64,000 nt of DNA from PALSA-505 sp036502085 (GTDB lineage Bacteria; Actinomycetota; Actinomycetes; Streptosporangiales; Streptosporangiaceae), in the NCBI GenBank assembly GCA_036502085.1, contig DASXZD010000018.1, positions 1-64,000 on the forward strand, written 5' to 3'. Under the pieces are notes generated by a model. It worked only from the letters and a program-made list of their open reading frames with translations. It was not told where the DNA came from and searched no databases. Of this stretch, positions 42,902-51,258 are shown piece after piece (within the stretch, counting starts at the first letter, position 1; each line of letters starts with the position of its first letter). Both the position numbers and the translations under genes were made by a program.

Positions 42902-43860
42902 GACTCGCCCGCGTCGCGTCGCGCCCTGGCCCGCCGCTTGCCTTCGTGCATCGCCTGCACCCGGGCGATCGGAATCGCCCGGCCTTCGGTGACCAGATCC
43001 GCGCTCAACGGCTGCGGCGCCGGCATCATGTCGGCCCACAGGTCGCGCTCGGCGACCAGCGCGGCGGCGTTGTGCACGGTGAAGTCGGCCGGCCTGACGT
43101 TATCGAGATCATCCCAGCCGACCGGGAACGACACCGGCACTCCCGGCCGCAGCCGCGGGCTGTAGGCGGCCACCACGGTCGCCCCGCCGGCCCGGGTGGA
43201 GTCGAGGAACACCTTGCCCGCCCGGTCCTCCACGATGAACGCGGTGGTGGCCAGCGCCGGATCCAGCCGTTCTGCGCGGGCCGCGATCGCCCTGGTCGCG
43301 GCGGCCGCCTCCTCGCTGGTCACCTGCTCGGCGACCGGGACGAGCACGTGCACGCCCTTCGCGCCGCTGGTCTTGACCGCGCCGGTCAGGCCGAGGTCGG
43401 CCAGCGCCTGGCGGACCAGCCTGGCCGCCTGCACCGCGAGCCCGAACGCGTCGCCCGGGGGCGGGTCGATGTCCAGCACGAGATAGGTCGGGTGGTTCAG
43501 CTCGCCGGCCAGGGCCAGCGTCGGGTGGTACTCCACCGCGCGCTGGTTGGCGAACCACAGCAGCGTCCGGCGGTCGTTGCACAGCGCGTACGACACTTCG
43601 CGGTGCGAAGCCTCGGCCCACAGCGCCACCCGGCGCACCCACGGCGGGGTGTACTTGGGCAGGTTCTTCTGCATGAACGGGGCCTGCCCGCGCAGCACCC
43701 TGATCACCGACAGCGGCCGGTCCGCCAACGGCGGGATGATCCGGTCGCGCACCGCGTCGAGGTACTCCACCAGGTCGCGCTTGGTCGCGCCGGCCTCGTC
43801 GAACAGCGGCTGGTCGAGATTGGTCAGCGTGACCCCGTCGCGCGTCTCCTGTCCACTCAC
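42898..43860 (-). CDS. LigD-type polymerase domain protein (NHEJ primase/polymerase)
   Basis: 320 aa, a stand-alone LigD polymerase (AEP) domain. Catalytic acidic pair in YLVLDIDPPPGD, KTSGAKGVHVLVPV, FVDSTRAGGATVVAAYSPR-type region (here FLDSTRAGG) and YSPRLRPGVPVSFPVGWDDL. It adds nucleotides, preferring ribonucleotides, at double-strand break ends with Ku and a ligase, neither of which is encoded here. Start GTG/ATG at 43860 reads MSGQETRDGVTLTNLDQPLF. Coupled to the downstream SDR. Confidence 0.92.
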   Translation of the reverse strand: MSGQETRDGVTLTNLDQPLFDEAGATKRDLVEYLDAVRDRIIPPLADRPLSVIRVLRGQAPFMQKNLPKYTPPWVRRVALWAEASHREVSYALCNDRRTLLWFANQRAVEYHPTLALAGELNHPTYLVLDIDPPPGDAFGLAVQAARLVRQALADLGLTGAVKTSGAKGVHVLVPVAEQVTSEEAAAATRAIAARAERLDPALATTAFIVEDRAGKVFLDSTRAGGATVVAAYSPRLRPGVPVSFPVGWDDLDNVRPADFTVHNAAALVAERDLWADMMPAPQPLSADLVTEGRAIPIARVQAMHEGKRRARARRDAGES

Positions 43861-43943
43861 GTGATCACCTTCTCACCGATTCGCCCCGGTCCGCGAGGCC
43901 CGGCCCCAGTCGGCCCGCGGCCGGAGGCCTGGCGGCGGTCCGG

Positions 43944-43988
43944 GCGCGTACCGTTCGGAAAAAGTCATTTCTATTTCCGAACGGGGAA
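43944..43988. repeat. hairpin element, copy 2
   Basis: Perfect 11-bp arms CCGTTCGGAAA (43951-43961) and TTTCCGAACGG (43974-43984) with a 12-nt loop, flanked by GCGCGTA as in copy 1 at 4604. It lies 3' of the HAD gene and upstream of the LigD gene. Confidence 0.85.
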
Positions 43989-44084
43989 ACCGGCTAGCAT
44001 TCGCCGACACGCCCGTGCCCGCAGGCGACGCTCATCAGCGATCGCCCGCCGGGCCGCGGCCGTCCCGTCGCTCGCCGGCGGCCG

Positions 44085-44810
44085 CTAGCCGGGCGCGGCC
44101 TCGGCCGCGACCGCGTCGGCGAAGGCCCGCATGGACGGGAACTCCCAGTCCGGCGTGACGACCGCCGCGGGCGCCGGCGTCGCGCCCCAGCCCGGCCGGT
44201 CGTGCCGCCGGTTGATCCATACGGTCGGCAGCCCGGCCCGCCTGGCCGGCACGTGATCGTGGAACAGGCTCTGCGCCACGTGCAGCAGCCCGCCCTCCCG
44301 CACGCCCAGCCTGCGCACCTCGGCCAGCAGCGCCTCGAAGTTGCGCGGCGACGGCTTGTACGACCCGACGTCCTGCGCGGTGAGCACGCTGGCGAACTCC
44401 ACGCCGAGGCGCCGTCGGCTCGCGGCGAACGAATCCCGGTCCACGTTGGACAAGATGACGAGCTTGTACCGCTGGCCCAGGGCGGTCAGCGCGTCGTGCG
44501 AGTCAGCGAACTCCGGCCAGTCCGGCACCGACCTGGCCAGTCGCTCCGCATCCTGATCGCTGACCTCGGCGCCGAGTTCCCGGCCGAGATCGCGCATGCT
44601 GCGGGCCAGGATCTGCGGGTACAGGTCGCCGGGCGACTCGGACTCGGCCAGTGCCTCATGCGTCGAATATTCCGCCAGCAGCGCCTCGTCATCGAGGTTG
44701 ACCTGCCGGGACGCGGCCCACGGGGCGAGCACGGCGGCGATGCCGGTCTCCCAGTCGATGAGCGTCCCGTAGCAGTCAAAGCTCAGCGCATTGAAGTCGG
44801 TCAGCTTCAC
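44085..44810 (-). CDS. haloacid dehalogenase type II-like hydrolase
   Basis: 241 aa. HAD motif I is LSFDCYGTLIDWE with nucleophile D12. Motif II is ILSNVDRDSF, motif III uses the Lys in GSYKPSPRNF, and the late acidic motif is replaced by VAQSLFHDHVPARRAG, as in L-2-haloacid dehalogenase relatives. It is a cytoplasmic hydrolase of a 2-haloacid or phosphate ester. Divergent from the Nudix gene (196 bp). Confidence 0.9.
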   Translation of the reverse strand: MKLTDFNALSFDCYGTLIDWETGIAAVLAPWAASRQVNLDDEALLAEYSTHEALAESESPGDLYPQILARSMRDLGRELGAEVSDQDAERLARSVPDWPEFADSHDALTALGQRYKLVILSNVDRDSFAASRRRLGVEFASVLTAQDVGSYKPSPRNFEALLAEVRRLGVREGGLLHVAQSLFHDHVPARRAGLPTVWINRRHDRPGWGATPAPAAVVTPDWEFPSMRAFADAVAAEAAPG

Positions 44811-45006
44811 GGGCTTCAGCCTGCCAGACGCCGCCGGGGCGGTCTACGAGGCAGGCGGCCGGGCGGTAGCCTGCCGCTGCTCACGGCCGGCCGTCCTCGC
44901 TTGCGGCGGGGGACTGGGCGTCGGTCGGCGTCCGCTGCCGTTGCCGCGGACCGGGGGGCGGGTGCGACGGCCGACGCTGGTGCGGGGGCGGGTAGGTTCT
45001 GGGTCC

Positions 45007-45570
45007 ATGGGTTCGGCTCCTCTTCTCGACCTGCTGGACCGCTACCGGCCCGAGGGCGAACCGGAGATCGCCGACGTGGGGCGGCTGCGGGCCCTGGTCC
45101 TGGCGGCGGATGACCCGTGGCTGCGGTCGATTCCGCTGCACGTCACCGCGTCCGCGCTGATCGTGCACCCGGCCAGCGGTGAAGTGCTGCTGCGCTGGCA
45201 CCAGCGGCAGCAAGCCTGGCTCCAGGTCGGCGGGCACGGCGATCCGGGCGAGAGCGACCCGCTGGCCATCGCCCTGCGCGAGGCCCGCGAGGAGACCGGC
45301 CTGACTGACCTGGTGCCGTGGCCGGGCCCGGAGATTCGGCACGTGGCGATCGTCTCCGTGCCGGCGTCTGCGGCTGAGCCCGCGCACGAGCACGCCGACG
45401 TGCGGTTCGTCATGGCGACGCAGGCCCCGCAGGCGGCCAGGCCGGAGAACCCCGGCGCGCCGCTTCGCTGGCTGGCCCTGCCGGACGCCTACCAGGCCAC
45501 CGCCGAAGCCAACCTCACCGAAACCCTCCGCCGCGCCGAGCGCCTGCTCCATCAGTCCCCGATCGTCTAG
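45007..45570 (+). CDS. Nudix hydrolase
   Basis: 187 aa from ATG 45007. The Nudix box G-x5-E-x7-REAxEExG is intact (GGHGDPGES then REAREETGL). The N-terminal part LLDLLDRYRPEGEPEIADVG is a helical extension. It cleaves a nucleoside diphosphate derivative; the substrate is unknown. Only a weak ribosome site is seen. A broken GNAT gene follows 10 bp downstream, suggesting an original two-gene unit. Confidence 0.9.
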   Translation: MGSAPLLDLLDRYRPEGEPEIADVGRLRALVLAADDPWLRSIPLHVTASALIVHPASGEVLLRWHQRQQAWLQVGGHGDPGESDPLAIALREAREETGLTDLVPWPGPEIRHVAIVSVPASAAEPAHEHADVRFVMATQAPQAARPENPGAPLRWLALPDAYQATAEANLTETLRRAERLLHQSPIV

Positions 45571-45580
45571 CCTGCTCTGC

Positions 45581-46207
45581 GTGTCCAGTCCGCTCGGCGA
45601 CATCCTCGCCCGCGCCGCGGCCGGTGCCCCGCCGCCCGCGGACAGCGGGCTGACCGTCCTGGCCCAGCCGTCCGGGCGCTACGCCGGCGTGATCGCCTTC
45701 ACCGCGCACAACATCGTCTTCGCCGACGTCGCGGCCGACTGAGTCCGCGCCAGGCTGCCGGCCGGCGACCTGGCCGCGCCGCTCAGCCCGCCGTTCCTGG
45801 TCGCGCTCTGCGAACGGCTGGGCCGCCGGGTCGGCTGCGCCGACGTGCTCACCGTGGCCACCGCGCTGCCCGGCCCGCCAGAGCTGCCGCTGGCCGAAGT
45901 CTCCGGCACCGGTCACCCGCGCGTCGAGCGTGCCCGGCGTTACCGCGACGAACTCACCGTGTGGGGCGCCGACGGCGTGGTCATCATGATTGGCCGCGGC
46001 GTGGCGGGACGCTACGAGGTCGCGGTCGAGGTAGATCCCGGCTGGCGTGGGAGAGGCCTGGGCCGTTCGGCCATGCTCGCGGCCCGCCACCTGGTGCCCG
46101 CCGGCCAGCCGCTCTGGGCGCAGATCTCGCCCGGCAACGCGGCCAGCGTCCGGACCTTCCTCGCCGCCGGCTACATCCCCATGGCCGCCGAAGCCCTCCT
46201 AACCTAA
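45581..46207 (+). pseudogene. GNAT acetyltransferase interrupted by one TGA
   Basis: From GTG 45581 the frame codes VSSPLGDILARAAAGAPPPA through FADVAAD, then TGA at 45740-45742. It continues in the same frame with VRARLPAGDL to the acetyl-CoA motif VEVDPGWRGRGLGRSAMLAA and an SPGNAASVRTFLAAGY end. A single TGG-to-TGA change (Trp54) would explain it. The downstream part alone (120 aa from GTG 45845) keeps the acetyl-CoA site but lacks the first strands. Sequencing error is the alternative. Confidence 0.75.
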
Positions 46208-46229
46208 CGGGCCCCGCCCGACCCTCAAG

Positions 46230-46269
46230 GGGAAGGATTTTGGTCGCTGGAGCGACCAAAATCCTTCCC
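46230..46269. terminator. near-perfect 40-bp palindrome
   Basis: 19-bp arms (GGAAGGATTTTGGTCGCT core) separated by GG. It lies between the GNAT pseudogene and the 46354 operon. A bidirectional terminator or a small palindromic element. Confidence 0.75.
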
Positions 46270-46353
46270 GTACGTGGGTAACGCGCAGCCGAATGTATTT
46301 GCCCGCGCGCTGCCGGCTCTGACTAAAGACGCGGGAGGAAATCGGAGGCGGTC

Positions 46354-48288
46354 ATGTCGCAATCGGCGATCGAAGGTCAGCTACAGGTAAGCGGCGGGGT
46401 CGGGCAGGCCCTGCTGGCCATGCTGGACACCATGGCCAGCCGGGTGCTGGGGCAGCAGCCGGTGGACAGCAAGGGAAATCCCACCGGTCAGGTCATGTAC
46501 CTGCAGACGCCCACCGGTCAGCCGATCGATCCGCAGCAGTACGCCAACCCGTGGACCCCGGCGGGCGGCGACACGATGGCGGCCATCACGGGCAAGTACC
46601 TGGCCCCGAACGCCCCGGCCAGCTCGACATCCTCATCCAGTTCCTCTGGTGCGGCCAGCACACCGCCGGCGCCTCAGCTGAACAGCCAGCTGCAAGCCTC
46701 GATAGAGGCCGCGTTCCAGACCTCGCTGCTGGTCGATGAGCTGTACGAGGTGACCGGGGACGGCACCCTGCAGGGCTATCCGACGTCACGGTCGCTGAGC
46801 TTCGCCTACGGCTCGATCATCAAGGGCATGCAGCCGCTGCCTGCGCCGCCTCCGTCGGCGCAGGTGGAGCAGGCGGTGCAGGCCGCCCTGCTGAAGCTCT
46901 ACACCTACGACAGCAAGGGCAACATGATCGGCCAGACGCCCGAGTACCAGGCGTACCTGGCCAACCAGATGGCCTGGGCGCAGGCCAAGGCCAACTACGC
47001 GACCGACCAGGCGTACGCGATGGCCGATCCCATCCTGGGCAGCGCGTGGCCGGAGACCTCCGCGGTCGATCAGACCGCCGTGGATCAGGCGTACGACACC
47101 TGGATGGCGCAAGGCGCGGCCGACATCGAGCAGGCGCTGGCCACGGTCAGCAGCGTAGGACTTGACGTGCAGGCGGCCATGGTCACCCAGGCCCGCCAGC
47201 TGTTCGACGCGTGGAACCTGGGCATCGCCGGCCTGCCCAGCGAGACGGCCTACTCGATGATCACCCCGACAAACTGGTACGACAGCACGGACGAGAGCGT
47301 CGGCTTCGAGAAGCTCACCGTGTCGTCGAACGACTGGTCCGAGCAGTCGGCCACTGCGTCGAACAGCTACGCCAGCAACTGGTACAACGGGCAGTCGTCG
47401 TCTACCAGCGGCGAAGGCGGCGCGATGTTCATGGGCTTTATGATCGGCGGCGGCGCCTCGCACTCCGACTCCAGCGATGCGCAGGGCGCCTCCGGCGGCA
47501 GCGGCAGCGTCACCACGTTCGACGACCAGACCACCAACGTGACGATCACGTTCGAGTGGGGGCTCTGCCGCATCGAGCGGCCGTGGCTGGTCAGCGACCT
47601 ATTCCACATGAGCGGCTGGTACCTGGTCAACGCGAAGAAGAACAGCATCAGCGACGGCACCATCGCCGGCCAGGTGAAAAACCAGCAGCAGCTGATGCCG
47701 ATGATCCCGACCGCCTTCCTGGTCGTGCGCAACGTGACGATCAAGGCGGAGAACTGGGGACAGGCGGGCATCGCCCTGGCCCAGGCCAGCCGCCAGGAGC
47801 AGAGCAGCGATCAGAGCAGCTCGAACAGCGAAACCGTCTCGGCCGGCTACCTGTTCATCGGCGGGTCGGTCTCGCACAGCGACGCCCAGGACTCCGGCCA
47901 GGGCTCCAGCGGGGCGCAGAGCTCGGGCAGCTTCTCGTTCAGCGGCGGCTCGGCCGGCGGGACGCTGACCATCCACGGCAGCCAGATCCTCGGCTGGGTC
48001 GGCGAGATCGTCCCGGCCTGTCCGTCGATCGATGACCCCGGCCTGGCCTCGTCCAGCGGCTCGGGCCAGTCCGGCAGCAGCGCCTCGGGCCAGTCCGCCT
48101 CGGGCCAGTCCGGCTCGGGTCAGTCCGGCGGCAGCGGGTCAGGACAGTCGTCCGGCGACCCGGGCCAGTCCGGCGACGATTCGTCCGCGGACCCCGGCCC
48201 GGCGCCCAGCGGACCGACGACGCTGCCGGGTGTCCCGGCCGGCGGATCCACCCCGCCGGTGCAGGTGCCCTCGGCGCCGAGTTCGTGA
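46354..48288 (+). CDS. unrecognised protein A of three-gene operon, Ser/Gly-rich tail
   Basis: 644 aa. Start ATG 46354 follows a purine-rich GGAGGAAATCGGAGGCGGTC. No signal peptide. The helical N-terminal half (residues about 105-300, many Ala/Gln) is interrupted by a short Ser run. A module at about 390-555 contains TNVTITFEWGLCRIERPWLV, FHMSGWYLV, PTAFLVVRNVTI and a final TLTIHGSQILGWV strand. The last 90 residues are GQSGS/ASGQS low complexity. The 390-555 module recurs in the next gene (about 295-425). I do not recognise the family or a catalytic motif. Operon with 48305 and 49661. Confidence 0.7.
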   Translation: MSQSAIEGQLQVSGGVGQALLAMLDTMASRVLGQQPVDSKGNPTGQVMYLQTPTGQPIDPQQYANPWTPAGGDTMAAITGKYLAPNAPASSTSSSSSSGAASTPPAPQLNSQLQASIEAAFQTSLLVDELYEVTGDGTLQGYPTSRSLSFAYGSIIKGMQPLPAPPPSAQVEQAVQAALLKLYTYDSKGNMIGQTPEYQAYLANQMAWAQAKANYATDQAYAMADPILGSAWPETSAVDQTAVDQAYDTWMAQGAADIEQALATVSSVGLDVQAAMVTQARQLFDAWNLGIAGLPSETAYSMITPTNWYDSTDESVGFEKLTVSSNDWSEQSATASNSYASNWYNGQSSSTSGEGGAMFMGFMIGGGASHSDSSDAQGASGGSGSVTTFDDQTTNVTITFEWGLCRIERPWLVSDLFHMSGWYLVNAKKNSISDGTIAGQVKNQQQLMPMIPTAFLVVRNVTIKAENWGQAGIALAQASRQEQSSDQSSSNSETVSAGYLFIGGSVSHSDAQDSGQGSSGAQSSGSFSFSGGSAGGTLTIHGSQILGWVGEIVPACPSIDDPGLASSSGSGQSGSSASGQSASGQSGSGQSGGSGSGQSSGDPGQSGDDSSADPGPAPSGPTTLPGVPAGGSTPPVQVPSAPSS

Positions 48289-48304
48289 TCCAGGGAGCGC
48301 TGGC

Positions 48305-49642
48305 ATGTCTCTCACCGACACGTTCGCTGTCCTCGGGCAGCAGTTTCAGCAGGCGCTCCTGAAGATCTACGAGCCCGAGGTCGGTGGCCAGACAAGCCTG
48401 ATCTTCGTCCCCGGCGGCGTTCCGGTCTCGACGTCCGACGGCCTCGCCGAGCCCGACGCCACCGGGCAGCTCATGGTGAATCCGGCCCAGCTGACGGCAT
48501 GGCTCGACACCGTGGTGGATTCACCCCTTCAAATCGATATCCCTAACGCAGCGCTGCTGGGCAGCACGGTCACGCTCGTCTCGATGACCGCGATCTTCCA
48601 GACCATTGCCCAGTTCGCCGTTCCGTCCGCCGATCTCGGCAGCCCCGCGGCGGTGCGCGTCGCGCAGGAGATCAGGTCAGCCGCCGCCGACATCGGCCCG
48701 GGAGTCCTGGCCATCTCGACGGTTCCGTCGGACTGGCCGCTGCCGGATTCGACCGGCTGGAACACGTTCGAGAGCCAGCAGTCCACGGACACCCAGTCTG
48801 AGTCCGGCGGGACGCCGCCGCCCAGGCCGAATCCCCGTATCTGGCAGCTTCGCCAGCTGCCGCAGGTGTACGAGGGAGTGCCCATCACGGCCGCCAGGCC
48901 TGCGCCGGGCGCCGGGCCTGCGCCGGGCGGCGGGCCTGCGCCGGGCGGCCCGGTCAGCGCCGCGGCCGTTCAGCAGGCCTCGTCGCTCGCCCAGGAGCTG
49001 GACACGGCCAGCCCCGGCCCGGCTGACCCCGGCCTGACGGTCGCGAATACCGTCGTGGAGCCTGTGTCAGCGGTCGCGAACGGGGCGACCCTCCAGCCGC
49101 TGGTCACCGCGCAGACCGGGCGGAGGTTCCTGGCCGTCGCCCGCGCCTTTGCCCTGGCTTCGGAGCAGTCGTCGCCGGTGACCACGACTCAGCAGAGTGT
49201 CACGGTCACGATGTCGGTGGACCACATGGTCGCGACGGTGGACCGCTCGGCCTGGTGGCAGGGCAATCTTGTGACCGATCCCGGCTGGTACATCCCCGGC
49301 GTTCCGCGCGGGCTGTATGTCGGCGAGCCCGCCGACCCGGTGAATCAGCCTTACGCGCTGCCAGTAGCGATCGTGCTGGCCAAGAACCTGTCGATCTCGG
49401 GCACGTGGAGCAGCGACGACGCCAGCAGCCTGGTCGGCAGCGGCGTGGCCTTCGGCCCGTTCGGGCTGGCCGCCGCGCAGGTCACCTCGGAGAACCAGGT
49501 GACCACGATCTCCGTGCCCGGCATTTCGCTGATCGCGATGTTCTGCGAGCCGCTGCCCGTGCTGCCGCCCAATGACCCGCCGGCACCGGCACCTTCAGGA
49601 TCGGCAACAGACACAACCGAAAGCTCAGCCGGTTCCGGCTGA
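48305..49642 (+). CDS. unrecognised protein B of three-gene operon
   Basis: 445 aa from ATG 48305, 16 bp after protein A; AGGGAGC upstream. No signal peptide. A PAPGAGPAPGGGPAPGGP linker near residue 205 divides it. The C-terminal module (SVTVTMSVDHMVATVDRSAW, DPGWYIPG, LPVAIVLAKNLSIS, TTISVPGISLIAMFCEPLP) aligns by eye with the module of protein A: VTxT, then a W, GWY, a P-[IV]-x-x-[VA]-x-x-[NK]-N-[VL] strand, and a closing TI strand. The tail is again Pro/Ser-rich. Function unknown; its position suggests it works with protein A and the lysozyme-like protein. Confidence 0.7.
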   Translation: MSLTDTFAVLGQQFQQALLKIYEPEVGGQTSLIFVPGGVPVSTSDGLAEPDATGQLMVNPAQLTAWLDTVVDSPLQIDIPNAALLGSTVTLVSMTAIFQTIAQFAVPSADLGSPAAVRVAQEIRSAAADIGPGVLAISTVPSDWPLPDSTGWNTFESQQSTDTQSESGGTPPPRPNPRIWQLRQLPQVYEGVPITAARPAPGAGPAPGGGPAPGGPVSAAAVQQASSLAQELDTASPGPADPGLTVANTVVEPVSAVANGATLQPLVTAQTGRRFLAVARAFALASEQSSPVTTTQQSVTVTMSVDHMVATVDRSAWWQGNLVTDPGWYIPGVPRGLYVGEPADPVNQPYALPVAIVLAKNLSISGTWSSDDASSLVGSGVAFGPFGLAAAQVTSENQVTTISVPGISLIAMFCEPLPVLPPNDPPAPAPSGSATDTTESSAGSG

Positions 49643-49660
49643 AAATAAGGGGGGACTCCC

Positions 49661-51151
49661 ATGTACCAGAGCGTGAAAAATGTGTTCAACTCGTTCACCG
49701 GCCGGTTCGAGGGCCGAGTGCACTGGATGTACGTCGATGTGAAGGGGCTGATCACCACCGGGGTCGGTAACCTGATCGATCCGGTCAGCATGGCTGTCGT
49801 GTTGCCGTTCCAGCACGCCAACGGCGCGGCGGCAACCCAGGCTGAGATCACGGCCGCGTGGACGGATCTGAAGAACAACAGCATCGCTTTGGGGAAGGCG
49901 GGGTACCAGGCCTGCGCCTCCCATAACGACCTGCGGCTGTCTGACCCGGCGATCGACAATCTCGTCAGCTCGAAGCTGGCCAGCAACGAGATCACCTTCC
50001 TGCGGTCCTTTCCCGCCTTTGCGACTTGGCCCGCGGACGCCCAGCTCGCTGGGATGAGCATGTGCTGGGCGCTTGGCCCGGCGTTCGCCTCGCAATGGCC
50101 CAAGCTGGCCGCGGCGCTCAACGCGAAGGACTGGGCCACGGCCGCCGCCAACTGCAGCATTTCCACGACCGGAAACCCCGGTGTCGCGCCCCGCAATACC
50201 GCCGACATAGCGCTCTTCAACAATGCCGCCGCCGTGGCGAAGAACGGTGCGGACCCGTCGGTCGTCTACTACCCGGGAAGCGTGCCCGCGAGCTCCGCGG
50301 TCGGCCCCGGCAGCGGTTCGCCCGGCTCGACCAGCGGGGCGCCCAGCGGCAGCGGCAGCGGCACGTCCGGTTCGTCGCCCAGCGGATCCTCCGGCTCGAG
50401 CACCTCAAAGTCATCAACCCCCGGCAACACGGCCTCCAGCCCCACCTCCTCCAGTTCCAGCTCCGGCAGCGACCCCTCTGACGGCAGCACCGACTCCACC
50501 GACCCGTCCTCCGACGACACCGGCACCGGCAGCACGGCGGACGGCGCGGGCTCCGACTCGACCGATAGCACCGGCGACACCAGTGACGGCACTGACAGCG
50601 GCGATGGCTCGGCCGATGGCGGCGCGCCGGTACTGACGGTTCGGCCGATGGCAGCGACAGTTCGGCCGGAAGCGGTGCCACGACCGATGGCAGCGATGGC
50701 TCGACTGACGGCAGCGACGGCGCTGACAGCAGCGGCGACTCGCCGGACGGCAGCAGCGACTCCAGTTCCGACGGCACCGACGCGTCGGGCGACTCTACCG
50801 ATGGCAGCGGCGACTCGTCCGGCGGCAGCGGCTCCGGCGGCACCGACGCGTCGGGCGACTCTACCGATGGCAGCGGCGACTCGTCCGGCGGCAGCGGCTC
50901 CGGCGACAGCGGTGGCTCGACCGATGGCAGCGGCGACTCGGGCGATGGAGGCGGTGCCTCAGCGGATAGCAGCGGCGATGGTTCCTAACCTGGCCGGCCC
51001 ACCCTGGCCAGCGGCGGCACCGCCAGCGGAGGGTGGTGAATCCGCGCTTTGCTTCCCTTCGGTGGGATGCAAACCGCACATCGACCCCCATGGTCTGGCT
51101 GGCGTGGCCTCTGTGGCACTCGTCCAGCCGGGCGCTGGGGATGGCGGCTGA
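49661..51151 (+). CDS. T4-lysozyme-like (GH24) protein, tail frameshifted
   Basis: 496 aa as read, from ATG 49661 (GGGGGGA upstream). The N-terminal domain FTGRFEGRVHWMYVDVKGLI holds E17, D26 and T32 at exactly the spacing of T4 lysozyme E11-D20-T26, followed by GVG. No signal peptide. After about residue 210 the sequence becomes Ser/Asp/Gly-rich. At about 50,625-50,632 the frame slips: from there the +1 frame continues the same SDG composition (TDGSADGSDSS and so on) to TAA 50986-50988, while the literal frame turns into Arg/Ala/Pro-rich text to 51151. The intended product is probably about 442 aa. Confidence 0.75.
   Translation: MYQSVKNVFNSFTGRFEGRVHWMYVDVKGLITTGVGNLIDPVSMAVVLPFQHANGAAATQAEITAAWTDLKNNSIALGKAGYQACASHNDLRLSDPAIDNLVSSKLASNEITFLRSFPAFATWPADAQLAGMSMCWALGPAFASQWPKLAAALNAKDWATAAANCSISTTGNPGVAPRNTADIALFNNAAAVAKNGADPSVVYYPGSVPASSAVGPGSGSPGSTSGAPSGSGSGTSGSSPSGSSGSSTSKSSTPGNTASSPTSSSSSSGSDPSDGSTDSTDPSSDDTGTGSTADGAGSDSTDSTGDTSDGTDSGDGSADGGAPVLTVRPMAATVRPEAVPRPMAAMARLTAATALTAAATRRTAAATPVPTAPTRRATLPMAAATRPAAAAPAAPTRRATLPMAAATRPAAAAPATAVARPMAAATRAMEAVPQRIAAAMVPNLAGPPWPAAAPPAEGGESALCFPSVGCKPHIDPHGLAGVASVALVQPGAGDGG
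51040..51095. repeat. dispersed repeat, copy C (inverted)
   Basis: The complement of the core (GCAAACCGCACATCGAC) is at 51069-51085, flanked by GGGA/CCCC-type complements. It lies in the gap after the lysozyme-like gene and inside the frame-shifted read-through part. Confidence 0.75.
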
Positions 51152-51258
51152 GCTGCGCTTCTGGAACGGATCGTGGCTGACGGGCTGGGGGAGGGACGGG
51201 CGGGGTTGGCGGGGGCGGGGCTATCGTCGCTGTCAGGCGGAGCTGACCGGAGGTCCCC

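Noticed and set aside
45740..45742. In-frame TGA as selenocysteine
   Set aside because: GNAT enzymes do not use selenocysteine, no SECIS-like hairpin follows closely, and Trp (TGG) fits the position.
46354..48288. ESX/PPE-type or phage tail protein
   Set aside because: No WxG, PE/PPE or tail-fibre signature, and no ESX or phage structural neighbours.
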